A DNA stretch of 32,337 nt. It comes from an uncultured Bacteroidales bacterium (GTDB lineage: Bacteria > Bacteroidota > Bacteroidia > Bacteroidales > Muribaculaceae). The stretch covers positions 1-32,337 of the forward strand of contig CACWNQ010000030.1 in assembly GCA_902762385.1 (NCBI GenBank), read 5' to 3'. The position numbers and the translations under genes were made by a program. The notes beneath the pieces were generated by a model. That model saw nothing but the letters and a program-made list of their open reading frames with translations. It searched no databases and was not told the DNA's origin. Of the stretch, positions 24,967-32,337 are shown one piece after another (position 1 is the first letter of the stretch; every line of letters starts with the position of its first letter).

Positions 24967-25080
24967 TAGGCTCAAACGGCTATACCCTATCTCCATGTAA
25001 CATAAATAGCTGTATATTAGCAAACTATTGTGAAATAAAATCAAGGAAATTCAAATATTTTAAATTCATTTATAATTTTC

Positions 25081-27243
25081 ATGAAAGTTTATAAAAGTAA
25101 CGAGATTCGTAACATCTCATTATTAGGAAACAAAGGCTCGGGTAAAACTACCCTTGCCGAGTCTATCATCTTTGACTGTGGCCTCATCAACCGCCGCGGC
25201 ACCATCGACGCTGGTAACACCGTTTGCGACTATTTCCCTGTTGAGAAAGAGTATGGCAACTCGGTATTCTCTACCATCTTCAGCGTGGAGAACAAGGGCA
25301 AGAAGCTCAACTTCATCGACTGCCCAGGTATGGACGACTATGTAGGTAACATCGTTACCGCACTCAATGTCACCGACGCAGGCCTCATGCTCATCAACGG
25401 ACAGAACGCTATTGAGGTAGGTACTCAGAACCAGTATCGCACCGTGGGCAACATCAAGAAGCCTCTCATTTTCGCTATCAACCGTCTTGACAACGATGCA
25501 GCCGACTATGACAACGCACTCAACCAGTTGCGTGAGACCTTCGGCAACAAGGTTGTTCCCGTGCAGTTCCCAGTTTCTACTGGCGCTGGCTTCAAGAGCA
25601 TCGTCGACGTGATGACAATGAAGCAGTACAACTACGACGGCGACAGCGGTAAGGCTACCGTTACCGACATCGATCCTGCTCACCAAGATCGTGCCGAGGA
25701 GCTCAATATGGCACTTGTTGAGATGGCAGCCGAGGGCGATGAAGCTCTCATGGAAAAATTCCTCGAGGAAGACACCCTCACACCCGAAGAGATGCTCGAC
25801 GGTATGCGCAAGGGTCTTATCGACTGCAGCGTTATTCCAGTAATGTGCATCAGCGGTGAGAAGAACGTGGGCGTTGACCGCCTCTTGGACTTCCTGGGCG
25901 ACGTAGTTCCCACCACAGCCGAGATGCCCGCAGTTTGCGACACCGATGGCAACGAGGTTAAGTGCGACCCCAACGGTCCAACCAGCCTCTTCTTCTTCAA
26001 GACCACCGTTGAGCCTCACATTGGCGAGGTTTCTTACTTCAAGGTAATGAGCGGTACCATCAAGGCTGGCACCGACCTTACCAATATGAACCGTGGCAGC
26101 AAGGAGCGCATCACTCAGCTCAACACAGTGTGCGGTAGCCTCGCTAAGAGCAATGTCGACGAGCTTCAGGCTGGCGACATCGGTGCAACCGTTAAGCTCA
26201 AAGACGTGCGCCGTGGCAACACCCTTAACGACAAGGACTGCGAGAGCGTTTACGACTTCATCAAATATCCTGCTCCCAAGTATCAGCGTGCTATCCGCCC
26301 AGTTAACGAGAGCGAGATTGAGAAATTAGGTCAAATCCTCAACCGCATGCACGAGGAAGACCCAACATGGCTCATCGAGCAATCTAAGGAGTTGAAGCAG
26401 ACCATCATCAGTGGTCAAGGTGAGCTCCACCTGCGCACCCTCAAGTGGCGCATCGAGAACAACGAGAAGGTTGAGATCGAGTACATCGAGCCTAAGATTC
26501 CTTATCGCGAGACTATCACTAAGGCTGCACGTGCCGACTATCGTCACAAGAAGCAGTCAGGTGGTTCAGGCCAATTTGGTGAGGTACACCTCATCATCGA
26601 GCCTTACCGCGAGGGTATGCCTGAGCCCGACGTTTACAAGTTTGGCAACCAGGAGTTCAAGATGAACATCAAGGACAAGCAAGAGATGGATCTCGACTGG
26701 GGCGGCAAGCTCGTTATCTACAACTGTATCGTGGGTGGTGCAATCGACGCACGCTTCATCCCCGCTATCGTTAAGGGTATCATGGACCGCATGGAGCAAG
26801 GACCTCTCACCGGTTCTTACGCTCGCGACGTACGCATTTGCATCTACGACGGTAAGATGCACCCAGTAGACAGTAATGAAATCTCGTTCCGCCTGGCAGC
26901 ACGCAACGCCTTCAGCAAGGCATTCCGCGATGCTAACCCCAAGGTGCTCGAGCCTGTTTACGATGTTGAGATTCTCGTGCCTAGCGATGCTATGGGTGGC
27001 GTGCAGAGCGACCTTCCAGGCCGTCGCGGCATCATGATGGATATGTCAAGCGCCAACGGTCTCGAGACTGTTAAGGCTCGCATTCCATTGAAGGAGATGG
27101 CAAGCTACTCTACCGCTTTGAGCTCTATCACCGGTGGACGCGCTTCATTCTCAATGAAGTTCGCTAGCTACGAACTCGTTCCTGGCGACATTCAGGAAAA
27201 ACTCCTCAAGGAGTACGAAGAGGCAAGCAAGGACGAGGATTAA
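25081..27243 (+). CDS. EF-G paralogue (EF-G2-like) lacking the catalytic switch-II histidine
   Basis: A 720-residue translational GTPase with all five EF-G domains. P-loop GNKGSGKT is at residues 16-23, where canonical EF-G has AHIDAGKT. Switch II reads DCPGMDD (80-86) in place of DTPGHVD, so Met84 replaces the histidine that activates water. G4 is NRLD (134-137). Domain IV is recognisable by QSGGSGQFGEV and LTGSYARDVRICIYDGKMHPVDSNE. The start MKVYKSNEIRNISLLG matches the Bacteroides EF-G2 I remember (BT_2167), reported to promote elongation without GTP hydrolysis and to matter for gut colonisation under carbon limitation. Housekeeping fusA should be elsewhere. Monocistronic, with its own promoter and terminator. 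Confidence 0.92.
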   Translation: MKVYKSNEIRNISLLGNKGSGKTTLAESIIFDCGLINRRGTIDAGNTVCDYFPVEKEYGNSVFSTIFSVENKGKKLNFIDCPGMDDYVGNIVTALNVTDAGLMLINGQNAIEVGTQNQYRTVGNIKKPLIFAINRLDNDAADYDNALNQLRETFGNKVVPVQFPVSTGAGFKSIVDVMTMKQYNYDGDSGKATVTDIDPAHQDRAEELNMALVEMAAEGDEALMEKFLEEDTLTPEEMLDGMRKGLIDCSVIPVMCISGEKNVGVDRLLDFLGDVVPTTAEMPAVCDTDGNEVKCDPNGPTSLFFFKTTVEPHIGEVSYFKVMSGTIKAGTDLTNMNRGSKERITQLNTVCGSLAKSNVDELQAGDIGATVKLKDVRRGNTLNDKDCESVYDFIKYPAPKYQRAIRPVNESEIEKLGQILNRMHEEDPTWLIEQSKELKQTIISGQGELHLRTLKWRIENNEKVEIEYIEPKIPYRETITKAARADYRHKKQSGGSGQFGEVHLIIEPYREGMPEPDVYKFGNQEFKMNIKDKQEMDLDWGGKLVIYNCIVGGAIDARFIPAIVKGIMDRMEQGPLTGSYARDVRICIYDGKMHPVDSNEISFRLAARNAFSKAFRDANPKVLEPVYDVEILVPSDAMGGVQSDLPGRRGIMMDMSSANGLETVKARIPLKEMASYSTALSSITGGRASFSMKFASYELVPGDIQEKLLKEYEEASKDED

Positions 27244-27280
27244 TACTCCCGTCACTTCTATATTTTCCTTACATAACGAT

Positions 27281-27317
27281 GAGAATCGCTTCTGGGCCAA
27301 GCCTGGAAGCGATTTTC
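27281..27317 (+). terminator. Intrinsic terminator of the EF-G2-like gene
   Basis: A hairpin of 17 pairs, including three G-T, joins 27281-27297 (GAGAATCGCTTCTGGGC) and 27301-27317 (GCCTGGAAGCGATTTTC) around a CAA loop. A short T-rich stretch follows. The rest of the 361-base gap to 27604 holds a C-rich tract (27326-27358) and a -7 box (27466). Confidence 0.8.
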
Positions 27318-27465
27318 TGTTTTCACCCACCCCCCTGAAAGCTCCAATTCCCTCCCCCTGAACTCAACCCACTACATAAACACTTTATTTCAAAAATATT
27401 GTTATTAACACAAAAATAATATTAAATCATGCGCCGAAATTATATAAAAACCTATTGTTTTTAAT

Positions 27466-27473
27466 TATATTTG
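27466..27473 (+). promoter_or_regulatory. -7 box of the 27605 gene
   Basis: TATATTTG followed by C fits the -7 consensus. No good -33 TTG is seen 19-20 bases upstream. The leader to the ATG is about 130 bases. Confidence 0.4.
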
Positions 27474-27604
27474 CACTATCAAAATAGCTATATTGCTGAA
27501 AGGAACATTTTACAAGACACATCCACTGAGTCTTTTAACCCTGCAGTTTGACTCTTTTATTGCAAAATAACCCTAATTTTTTACTAACTATAAATTTACA
27601 ACTC

Positions 27605-29380
27605 ATGAAAAAAGTTTTACTAATTCTTGTTTCGCTGCTCACAACCGCCATGGTGTGGGCTAAAGACCCAATTACTATCCACATGGGAGAGAACGAACAA
27701 TTCGAAATCTCGGCAGGAGTTACCCAGTTATTATTCACTCCCGAGGAAACCGACTACTATGTCTTCACAGCCGCCAGCACTGTGGCACATGGTTTCTGCA
27801 TCAACTTGTGGACCGACAGTCTTTACGAAATCTATTCAGAGCCTGCTCCATTACCTAACTTACACGGCTGCGATCTTGGTTATCCCAAGAAACTGGTTGC
27901 AGGGCAAACCTACTTGCTGGGAATCTTTCCACTGAATAATGAGACTTCACAGGCGCTAGTGTTTGTGCGCAAAGGTTACCTTGTCAGCACCGATGCCGAG
28001 AGCGAGGGCCTCACTCACCTGCTGGAGCCTCTGCCCGTTGCAGCCTACGAAGGCCAGGCAGTGCAACTCAACGCTATGCCAGGCACTGTAATCGACAACC
28101 TGACCGCGACTGCCAATGGCGCGCCCATTGATATCGAAATAGGTTCTAGCTCATCTGACGGCAGCTCAACATTCACGTTCACCATGCCTGCTGCCCATGT
28201 CACACTCAGCGGTTCAGGACATCTGGCTACTGACGAAGTCAACTATGTAGATGGCGACGGCACAGTTCACACCGCTAATGCTCTCCCTCTCACTGGCAAT
28301 GAAACCACACTTGGCAAAAAAGGAGAGGAGAGATGGTATGTTGCCGATGGTACACTCAATTACAATCAAACCCTCACCCTCAAAGGCGATGTCCACATCA
28401 TCCTCGCCAATGGCGCAGTGATGAACATCGGCACCGAGGCACAACCCATCAGCGGCCTTGGTATAGATGGCAGTTACACTCAATCTTCTCTCACCATCTA
28501 TGGTCAGACGCTTGACGACGACATCGCCGGACACCTGAACATAAACACCGACGATGACTGCATCTATAATGAAGGCGATTATGCCCAGCACAGCGGCAAC
28601 GTCACCATGAACTCCAGCAATGGCGCCGGTGCCGTACCTTATTACAATTTCACTTTCACTGGTGGAACTCTCTATATTGCCGTAGATAAAAATGCCATAT
28701 ATAATGGTGAGAATGTCGACATCCTCGGTGGCAAACTCACGGCCATCAGCACAGGCTATTATTACGGCATCTACCCCTTAAATGGCAATGTCACCCTCGG
28801 TTGGAAAAATGCCGATGATGAAATCACCATCAGCAACTTGACGTATGGAAGCGGCTACTGCACTATGAAGATTGTTGATGGGCAGGCATTTACCGATGGC
28901 GAGAACATCTACGACAGCACTACCCCATCCGATGTCCTTTGGGCATTGACCAACGTCACCCTGCGACCCGTTGTTCCCACCTTCGCCATCATTTTGCCTG
29001 AGTCGTTTGAAAACGGCATGGTAACTTGCGACAAGGCGACTGCAGCCCAGGGCGAGACAGTGACACTGACCGTAACCCCCAATAACGGCTATGAGCTTGA
29101 AACGCTCACCGTTACAACCGTTGCGGATGTACCTGTTGGCGCGCCACTTCGTGCCAATGTTGACCTCACCGAGGGCGAAAACGGCACCTACACCTTTGCG
29201 ATGCCCGCCGCTCCAGTAGCAGTGAGCGCATCGTTCAAAAAGAGCAATCCCACAGGAGTTGACAATCTCAACATCGACAACCCAAAGAGCGCCCAGCGCT
29301 ACAACCTCATGGGCCAGCCAGTGGGCAACAACTACAAGGGCATCGTGATCCAAAACGGCAAGAAAATTATTGTGAAGTAA
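27605..29380 (+). CDS. Secreted repeat protein with InlB-B-like repeats and Bacteroidales C-terminal tail
   Basis: The start is set at the ATG at 27605 because MKKVLLILVSLLTTAMVWA is a clear signal peptide; an open extension to a TTG at 27548 is not used. The mature protein of about 570 residues has an N-terminal beta domain (GENEQFEISAGVTQLLFTPEETDYYVFTA, resembling pre-peptidase or bacterial surface beta-sandwiches). It then has a bacterial-repeat (InlB-B-like) unit ending FTFTMPAAHVTLSG and a glycine/asparagine-rich stretch (LTLKGDVHIILANG, SGNVTMNSSNG, NVDILGGKLTAIS) that looks like a right-handed beta-helix. A second InlB-B-like unit runs from about 467 (ENGMVTCDKATAAQGETVTLTV...FAMPAAPVAVSASFKK). 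It ends RYNLMGQPVGNNYKGIVIQNGKKIIVK in outline. Probable surface adhesin or glycan binder; partner unknown. Confidence 0.85.
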   Translation: MKKVLLILVSLLTTAMVWAKDPITIHMGENEQFEISAGVTQLLFTPEETDYYVFTAASTVAHGFCINLWTDSLYEIYSEPAPLPNLHGCDLGYPKKLVAGQTYLLGIFPLNNETSQALVFVRKGYLVSTDAESEGLTHLLEPLPVAAYEGQAVQLNAMPGTVIDNLTATANGAPIDIEIGSSSSDGSSTFTFTMPAAHVTLSGSGHLATDEVNYVDGDGTVHTANALPLTGNETTLGKKGEERWYVADGTLNYNQTLTLKGDVHIILANGAVMNIGTEAQPISGLGIDGSYTQSSLTIYGQTLDDDIAGHLNINTDDDCIYNEGDYAQHSGNVTMNSSNGAGAVPYYNFTFTGGTLYIAVDKNAIYNGENVDILGGKLTAISTGYYYGIYPLNGNVTLGWKNADDEITISNLTYGSGYCTMKIVDGQAFTDGENIYDSTTPSDVLWALTNVTLRPVVPTFAIILPESFENGMVTCDKATAAQGETVTLTVTPNNGYELETLTVTTVADVPVGAPLRANVDLTEGENGTYTFAMPAAPVAVSASFKKSNPTGVDNLNIDNPKSAQRYNLMGQPVGNNYKGIVIQNGKKIIVK

Positions 29381-29420
29381 TTTAGTTCTTATTTACATAA
29401 TAGAATAAATAATTCAACAG

Positions 29421-29456
29421 AGCACCGCAAGAAATAATTTTTTTGCGGTGCTTTTT
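29421..29456 (+). terminator. Intrinsic terminator after the secreted repeat protein
   Basis: AGCACCGCAA (29421-29430) pairs with TTGCGGTGCT (29443-29452) over a 12-base AT loop and is followed by TTTT. Confidence 0.9.
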
Positions 29457-29564
29457 AATTAGTATCATCGAATTAAATAGTTTATAATCGTACTTAATCG
29501 TCTGAAAAAAACTGAGAACTTACAATTAAAATGATGGCAATTATATCGGGTTTGACCCCGATTA

Positions 29565-29879
29565 TTAACCGAACGTATCATGTATATATGTAACAGTGGA
29601 TATGCTATTAATAGCAATAACATCTATCAGTCCATTTATGTTATCGGCAAATTCCGCACAAACTTTTGCTTTTTGTGAATTATCATTAATATTTTCCCCA
29701 TTAAATTTATCTTCTATTATCCTCATAATCATATTTGTTTCATCATAATCATAATCTTCAACAAGCATTTTTTGGAGAACCCTTCTTTTGTCTATACCGT
29801 TTTTAATATCCAAGAATTTAAGATTATTAATACATGCTCTTAGTTCTGTAATCCAATGTGCAAAATTTTGATTATTCAA
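29565..29879 (-). CDS. Hypothetical protein, likely C-terminal part of a frameshifted gene
   Basis: A 104-residue open frame on the minus strand with no ATG at its start, only a TTG at 29879 that overlaps the TGA of the preceding small ORF. Sequence: NNQNFAHWITELRACINNLK..., charged, with no signal peptide, membrane helix or known motif. It is AT-rich with codon use unlike the neighbours. The region upstream of the TTG reads YCQLFDL in this frame and would continue the protein sensibly, so I think the frame is the second half of one gene of about 166 residues. Not recognised; probably acquired DNA. Confidence 0.5.
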   Translation of the reverse strand: MNNQNFAHWITELRACINNLKFLDIKNGIDKRRVLQKMLVEDYDYDETNMIMRIIEDKFNGENINDNSQKAKVCAEFADNINGLIDVIAINSISTVTYIHDTFG

Positions 29880-30064
29880 ATCAAATAATTGGCAATATTA
29901 CAGAGGCACCAATTTTCAACAAGTTGAAGCCTTAAGCCATCAACTCGGTGTTTGTAATCCTTCAATGGCACAGCCATTTCAGTTATTAAACCAATGCGAT
30001 TTATGGCATCTTTTACTGTTTCATTTACAATCTCCCTAATTTTATTTTCTGTCAGTTTATTCAT
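29876..30064 (-). CDS. Hypothetical protein, likely N-terminal part of the same frameshifted gene
   Basis: 62 codons from an ATG at 30064 to a TGA at 29876: MNKLTENKIREIVNETVKDA at the start, then KDYKHRVDGLRLQLVENWCLC. It is AT-rich like the next frame and overlaps it by four bases. One extra T at about plus position 29898-29899 (AAA for AA in the minus strand) would turn CNIANYLI-stop into CKYCQLFDLNNQNFAHW and fuse both frames. I do not recognise the family. The gap 30065-30374 to the next gene is described under the promoter at 30217-30354. Confidence 0.5.
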   Translation of the reverse strand: MNKLTENKIREIVNETVKDAINRIGLITEMAVPLKDYKHRVDGLRLQLVENWCLCNIANYLI

Positions 30065-30216
30065 TTTACATTAATATATTGTTCCACATTATCTTATTTG
30101 TTCTTTTTTTAATATACTATTTTGTTTTCAAATAAACAAGTGTCCAGTTTGTTTTTTGTGGTTCATCGCTGTACAGCAGGGTGAAATACTATATAGTTCC
30201 CAAAATGATAATTCAC

Positions 30217-30354
30217 GGGCAATTTGCGGCCATTTGTGTAGAAAAATCAAAGGGCACATTTTTGATGCTTATATCTGATTGATTTGCAGTTATTTGTAAA
30301 AAGTAAGGGCACGGGCAAAATGTTTGGTGGTTATCAGAAAACGTGCTAAATTTG
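30217..30354 (+). promoter_or_regulatory. Promoter of the TPR/HTH regulator with four GGGCAM boxes
   Basis: TTTG at 30323-30326, 20 bases, TAAATTTG at 30347-30354. Upstream boxes are GGGCAA (30217), GGGCAC (30252), GGGCAC (30307) and GGGCAA (30313). The last two are adjacent in AAGGGCACGGGCAA (30305-30318). The same arrangement is found upstream of the gene at 32248. The remaining part of this gene-free stretch (30065-30216) is AT-rich and shows only a 10-bp palindrome, GCTGTACAGC, at 30168-30177. Confidence 0.7.
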
Positions 30355-30374
30355 CAACGTTTTAAAGCATCATT

Positions 30375-32021
30375 ATGAAGAAACTATTGTACATTTCCCT
30401 CTTGGCTGTTTTGCTCTCGGCAGCGATAAGTTGCAACCGCAGTGTTGACAAGCGACTGGTTCTCGCCGACACGCTTATGTGGACACGTCCCGACAGTACG
30501 CTTGCCATCCTCTCAGCAATCAACCGAGATTCACTGCAAGGTGACGAGAACCAGGCATATTATGCCCTCCTTTTCACACAAGCACAGTTCCGCTGCAACG
30601 GTAATTGCACTAGCGACACTTTAATTAATAGTGCACTTGACTTCTATAGCGATAATCATAACCGTGAGCACTATACTCGCTCTTTACTCTATAAAGGTTC
30701 CTATTTCGAAGAAAGGGCCAATCCCGTCGAAGCTATAAAGTGGTTCAAACAGGCAGAAGACAACGCCGACAGCACCGACTATCGCAACCTTGCACAGATT
30801 AATATGCGCTTAGGTATGTTGTACTTTAACAACTATGCTACCAACAACCTTGATTTAAATAAGTTCAAAATGGCTGCTCATTATTACGAGATATTAAATG
30901 ACAAGAAAATGACGATGGCAGCCTTAGAATATTGCGGTAATGTGCTAAGAATTTCAGATGTTAATGAGGCAATAAAATGCTATGATAAGGCTTTGTTAAC
31001 GGCAAAAGAGTTAAAGGACACAACAAATATTTATAGCATCGATGTCAATTATGCATTGATGTATATTGAAGACTCTTTATACTCGCAGGCAAAGAAATAT
31101 ATTTTGGAGGCTTACCGGTTGAATAACAGGTTCGAAGAAAATAACAATTATTACATGCTGAGCCTTATTTATGCCAATCAAAAAGATATTGATTCTGCTG
31201 AATATTTCATCTCTTTGCCTGATAAATCACAAAACACAGCCTACGACAGTCTGCTGATGTATAAAGCTTTAAGGGAGATTGCGTTGTGCAAGAATGACAT
31301 CCCACAATATCGTAAATTCGACAAACAGTACTATAGAATCTCTGACTCTCTCGAACACAACGAAACAAAATATAAACTGCTTGACTCAGAGCAGGGATTT
31401 GATGCTGATAGAATTGCATCTAAAGGCAAGAAGGTGAACACATTAAATAAAACCATAATAATCCTTGTTGCTTTATTCTTAATCTTAGCACTGGTTACTG
31501 CAGCACTCTTTATCATCAGCCGCAGGAAAAATCGCAAAGATCAGCAGCAGATGATTGACGAACTGAAAGAAGAGAGTTTCGGCAATTATGAGGAGTTGAG
31601 GAGCAACCTTGCCGACTTTGACAACCACTTCAGCAAGACCATGAATGAGAGGTTGAAATCTCTTGAGGAGATAATGACTGGTGCCTACAATCCCAACCAG
31701 GACTCAAAGAGCAGCGAGGTGGTTCACAAGATATCGCCTATTGCTGATGACGACACTAAGTTCTGGGAAGGGCTGTATTCCTATATCAATATCAAGCATG
31801 ATGGCGCGATGGACAAGATTGCCAATGACTACCCGCAACTATCGGCGAGCGATTTGAACTTCATCAAGCTGATGTGCTGCGGTTTCTCCGATGCCGCTAT
31901 CGCCGTGTGCAGAAATTACAGGAATGTCGCTTCGGTCAGAAGTCGTAGACGCAAGATAAGAGACAAGATGGGTATAGAAGGTAACCTCACTGACTATATT
32001 AGTAGCATCACCCAAGGTTAA
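30375..32021 (+). CDS. Membrane-anchored TPR lipoprotein with C-terminal LuxR-like HTH
   Basis: The 548-residue protein starts with a lipoprotein-type signal (LYISLLAVLLSAAISC, Cys20). About 300 residues of tetratricopeptide-like helices follow (EAIKWFKQAEDNADS; EAIKCYDKALLTAKEL; YSQAKKYILEAYRLN). One transmembrane helix is at about 361-381 (TIIILVALFLILALVTAALFII), then a coiled-coil linker and a C-terminal helix-turn-helix, LSASDLNFIKLMCCGFSDAAIAVCRNYRNVASVRSRRRKIRDKMGI in outline (about 494-538). This is a known Bacteroidetes layout: periplasmic TPR sensor, one membrane pass, cytoplasmic LuxR-like DNA-binding end. It could control the exported protein encoded next, and itself, through the shared boxes. 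If the cysteine is lipidated, the protein is held twice in the inner membrane; if not, the N-terminus is just a signal anchor. Confidence 0.85.
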   Translation: MKKLLYISLLAVLLSAAISCNRSVDKRLVLADTLMWTRPDSTLAILSAINRDSLQGDENQAYYALLFTQAQFRCNGNCTSDTLINSALDFYSDNHNREHYTRSLLYKGSYFEERANPVEAIKWFKQAEDNADSTDYRNLAQINMRLGMLYFNNYATNNLDLNKFKMAAHYYEILNDKKMTMAALEYCGNVLRISDVNEAIKCYDKALLTAKELKDTTNIYSIDVNYALMYIEDSLYSQAKKYILEAYRLNNRFEENNNYYMLSLIYANQKDIDSAEYFISLPDKSQNTAYDSLLMYKALREIALCKNDIPQYRKFDKQYYRISDSLEHNETKYKLLDSEQGFDADRIASKGKKVNTLNKTIIILVALFLILALVTAALFIISRRKNRKDQQQMIDELKEESFGNYEELRSNLADFDNHFSKTMNERLKSLEEIMTGAYNPNQDSKSSEVVHKISPIADDDTKFWEGLYSYINIKHDGAMDKIANDYPQLSASDLNFIKLMCCGFSDAAIAVCRNYRNVASVRSRRRKIRDKMGIEGNLTDYISSITQG

Positions 32022-32096
32022 GAATCAAACAACTCTTTACAACATTAAGACAACAACAAAACAACCTTTTTTGCCTTTGTTTTTGTGCTCTTCATA

Positions 32097-32212
32097 GGGC
32101 AAAATGAAAAGGCACATCACAAAGTTGTTTAACGCACACAATTACAACGAGTTGCAAAAAGCAAGGGCACGGGCAATTTTCTTGCAAAATAGTTTTCGCC
32201 ACTGTAACTTTG
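32097..32212 (+). promoter_or_regulatory. Promoter of the 32248 gene with the same GGGCAM boxes
   Basis: CTTG at 32181-32184, 20 bases, TAACTTTG at 32205-32212. Upstream boxes are GGGCAA (32097), AGGCAC (32110), GGGCAC (32165) and GGGCAA (32171). The order and the 55-, 6- and 28-base spacings equal those before the 30375 gene. Confidence 0.7.
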
Positions 32213-32247
32213 CAACCAGAAAATACTAACCGATTTTAAAAATGCTT

Positions 32248-32337
32248 ATGAAAAAAATTGTTTTTGCACTTATGTGCATAATATTCACTACTGGCATAGC
32301 TAAGGCTCAGAAACAATTTACTTTTGGCCCAAAGATT
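32248..32337 (+). CDS. Exported protein, N-terminal 30 codons (probably outer-membrane beta-barrel)
   Basis: The frame from the ATG at 32248 (an alternative ATG lies two codons upstream at 32242) reads a signal peptide, MKKIVFALMCIIFTTGIAKA, then QKQFTFGPKI and leaves the window. The start of the mature part resembles porin-family (PF13568-like) outer-membrane beta-barrel proteins, which often begin FxFGxKxG after the signal. With so few residues this is a guess at the family. Its promoter boxes tie it to the TPR/HTH gene upstream. Confidence 0.6.
   Translation, partial: MKKIVFALMCIIFTTGIAKAQKQFTFGPKI

Noticed and set aside
24967-25080. Riboswitch or attenuator in the EF-G2 leader
   Set aside because: The leader is long, but I found no convincing stems, terminator or known riboswitch core in it.
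25123-26019. 298-codon minus-strand open frame antisense to the EF-G2-like gene
   Set aside because: It lies wholly within a well-supported translation factor gene and shows no motif or promoter of its own.
27548-27604. N-terminal extension of the secreted repeat protein from a TTG
   Set aside because: It would place a clear signal peptide in the interior of the protein; the ATG at 27605 starts the signal peptide directly.

Overview
The window looks like a chromosomal segment of a gut-type Bacteroidales bacterium (Prevotellaceae- or Muribaculaceae-like; I cannot fix the genus). Three things point there. Many genes have promoters of the Bacteroidetes form TTTG/TTG-N19/20-TAnnTTTG and no clear Shine-Dalgarno sites. 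The gene content includes a UpxY-type antiterminator, an inactive-looking EF-G paralogue, TPR-transmembrane-HTH lipoproteins and DUF3857 proteins. Secreted proteins end in the tail type 'YNLxGxxxxxxxxGIYIxNG'. No rRNA, tRNA or CRISPR was seen.

Layout. 1-354 (minus): 5' part of a Y1/HUH (IS200/REP-associated) transposase, followed by a cluster of small hairpins at 426-545. 593-3478 (minus): fcl, gmd (GDP-L-fucose synthesis) and upxY (capsule-type antitermination). 3598-4446: NAD synthetase, convergent with a DUF2461 gene. 5342-12175: a TetR regulator and a complete RND efflux operon (TolC-like, adaptor, permease) ending in a small PII-like gene and a strong terminator. 12377-17954: three secreted proteins, two of them tandem paralogues. 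18143-22545: hpt, adk, hemW and a DUF3857 protein. 22556-24803 (minus): yraN and a phosphoesterase/beta-propeller protein. 25081-27243: EF-G2-like factor. 27605-29380: secreted repeat protein. 29565-30064 (minus): AT-rich pair of small ORFs that looks like one frameshifted gene. 30375-32021: membrane-anchored TPR/HTH regulator. 32248-end: start of an exported, probably outer-membrane beta-barrel protein.

How the genes fit together. Gmd and Fcl are consecutive enzymes making GDP-fucose for surface glycans, and the adjacent UpxY would help transcription of such loci. The efflux genes form a full tripartite pump with its own regulator and a small sensor-like protein. hpt and adk serve purine salvage and nucleotide balance.

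Strongest unexplained signals. (1) The promoters of the TPR/HTH regulator and of the downstream exported protein share the same set of GGGCAM boxes at identical spacing to each other and to the -7 element, which suggests an undescribed regulon. (2) The first of the tandem secreted paralogues lost its stop codon through an apparent 8-bp deletion and is translated through its own terminator, so terminated mRNA would lack a stop. (3) The RND adaptor has seven heptad repeats in each arm of its hairpin. (4) A degenerate repeat plus hairpin element occurs twice in intergenic DNA.
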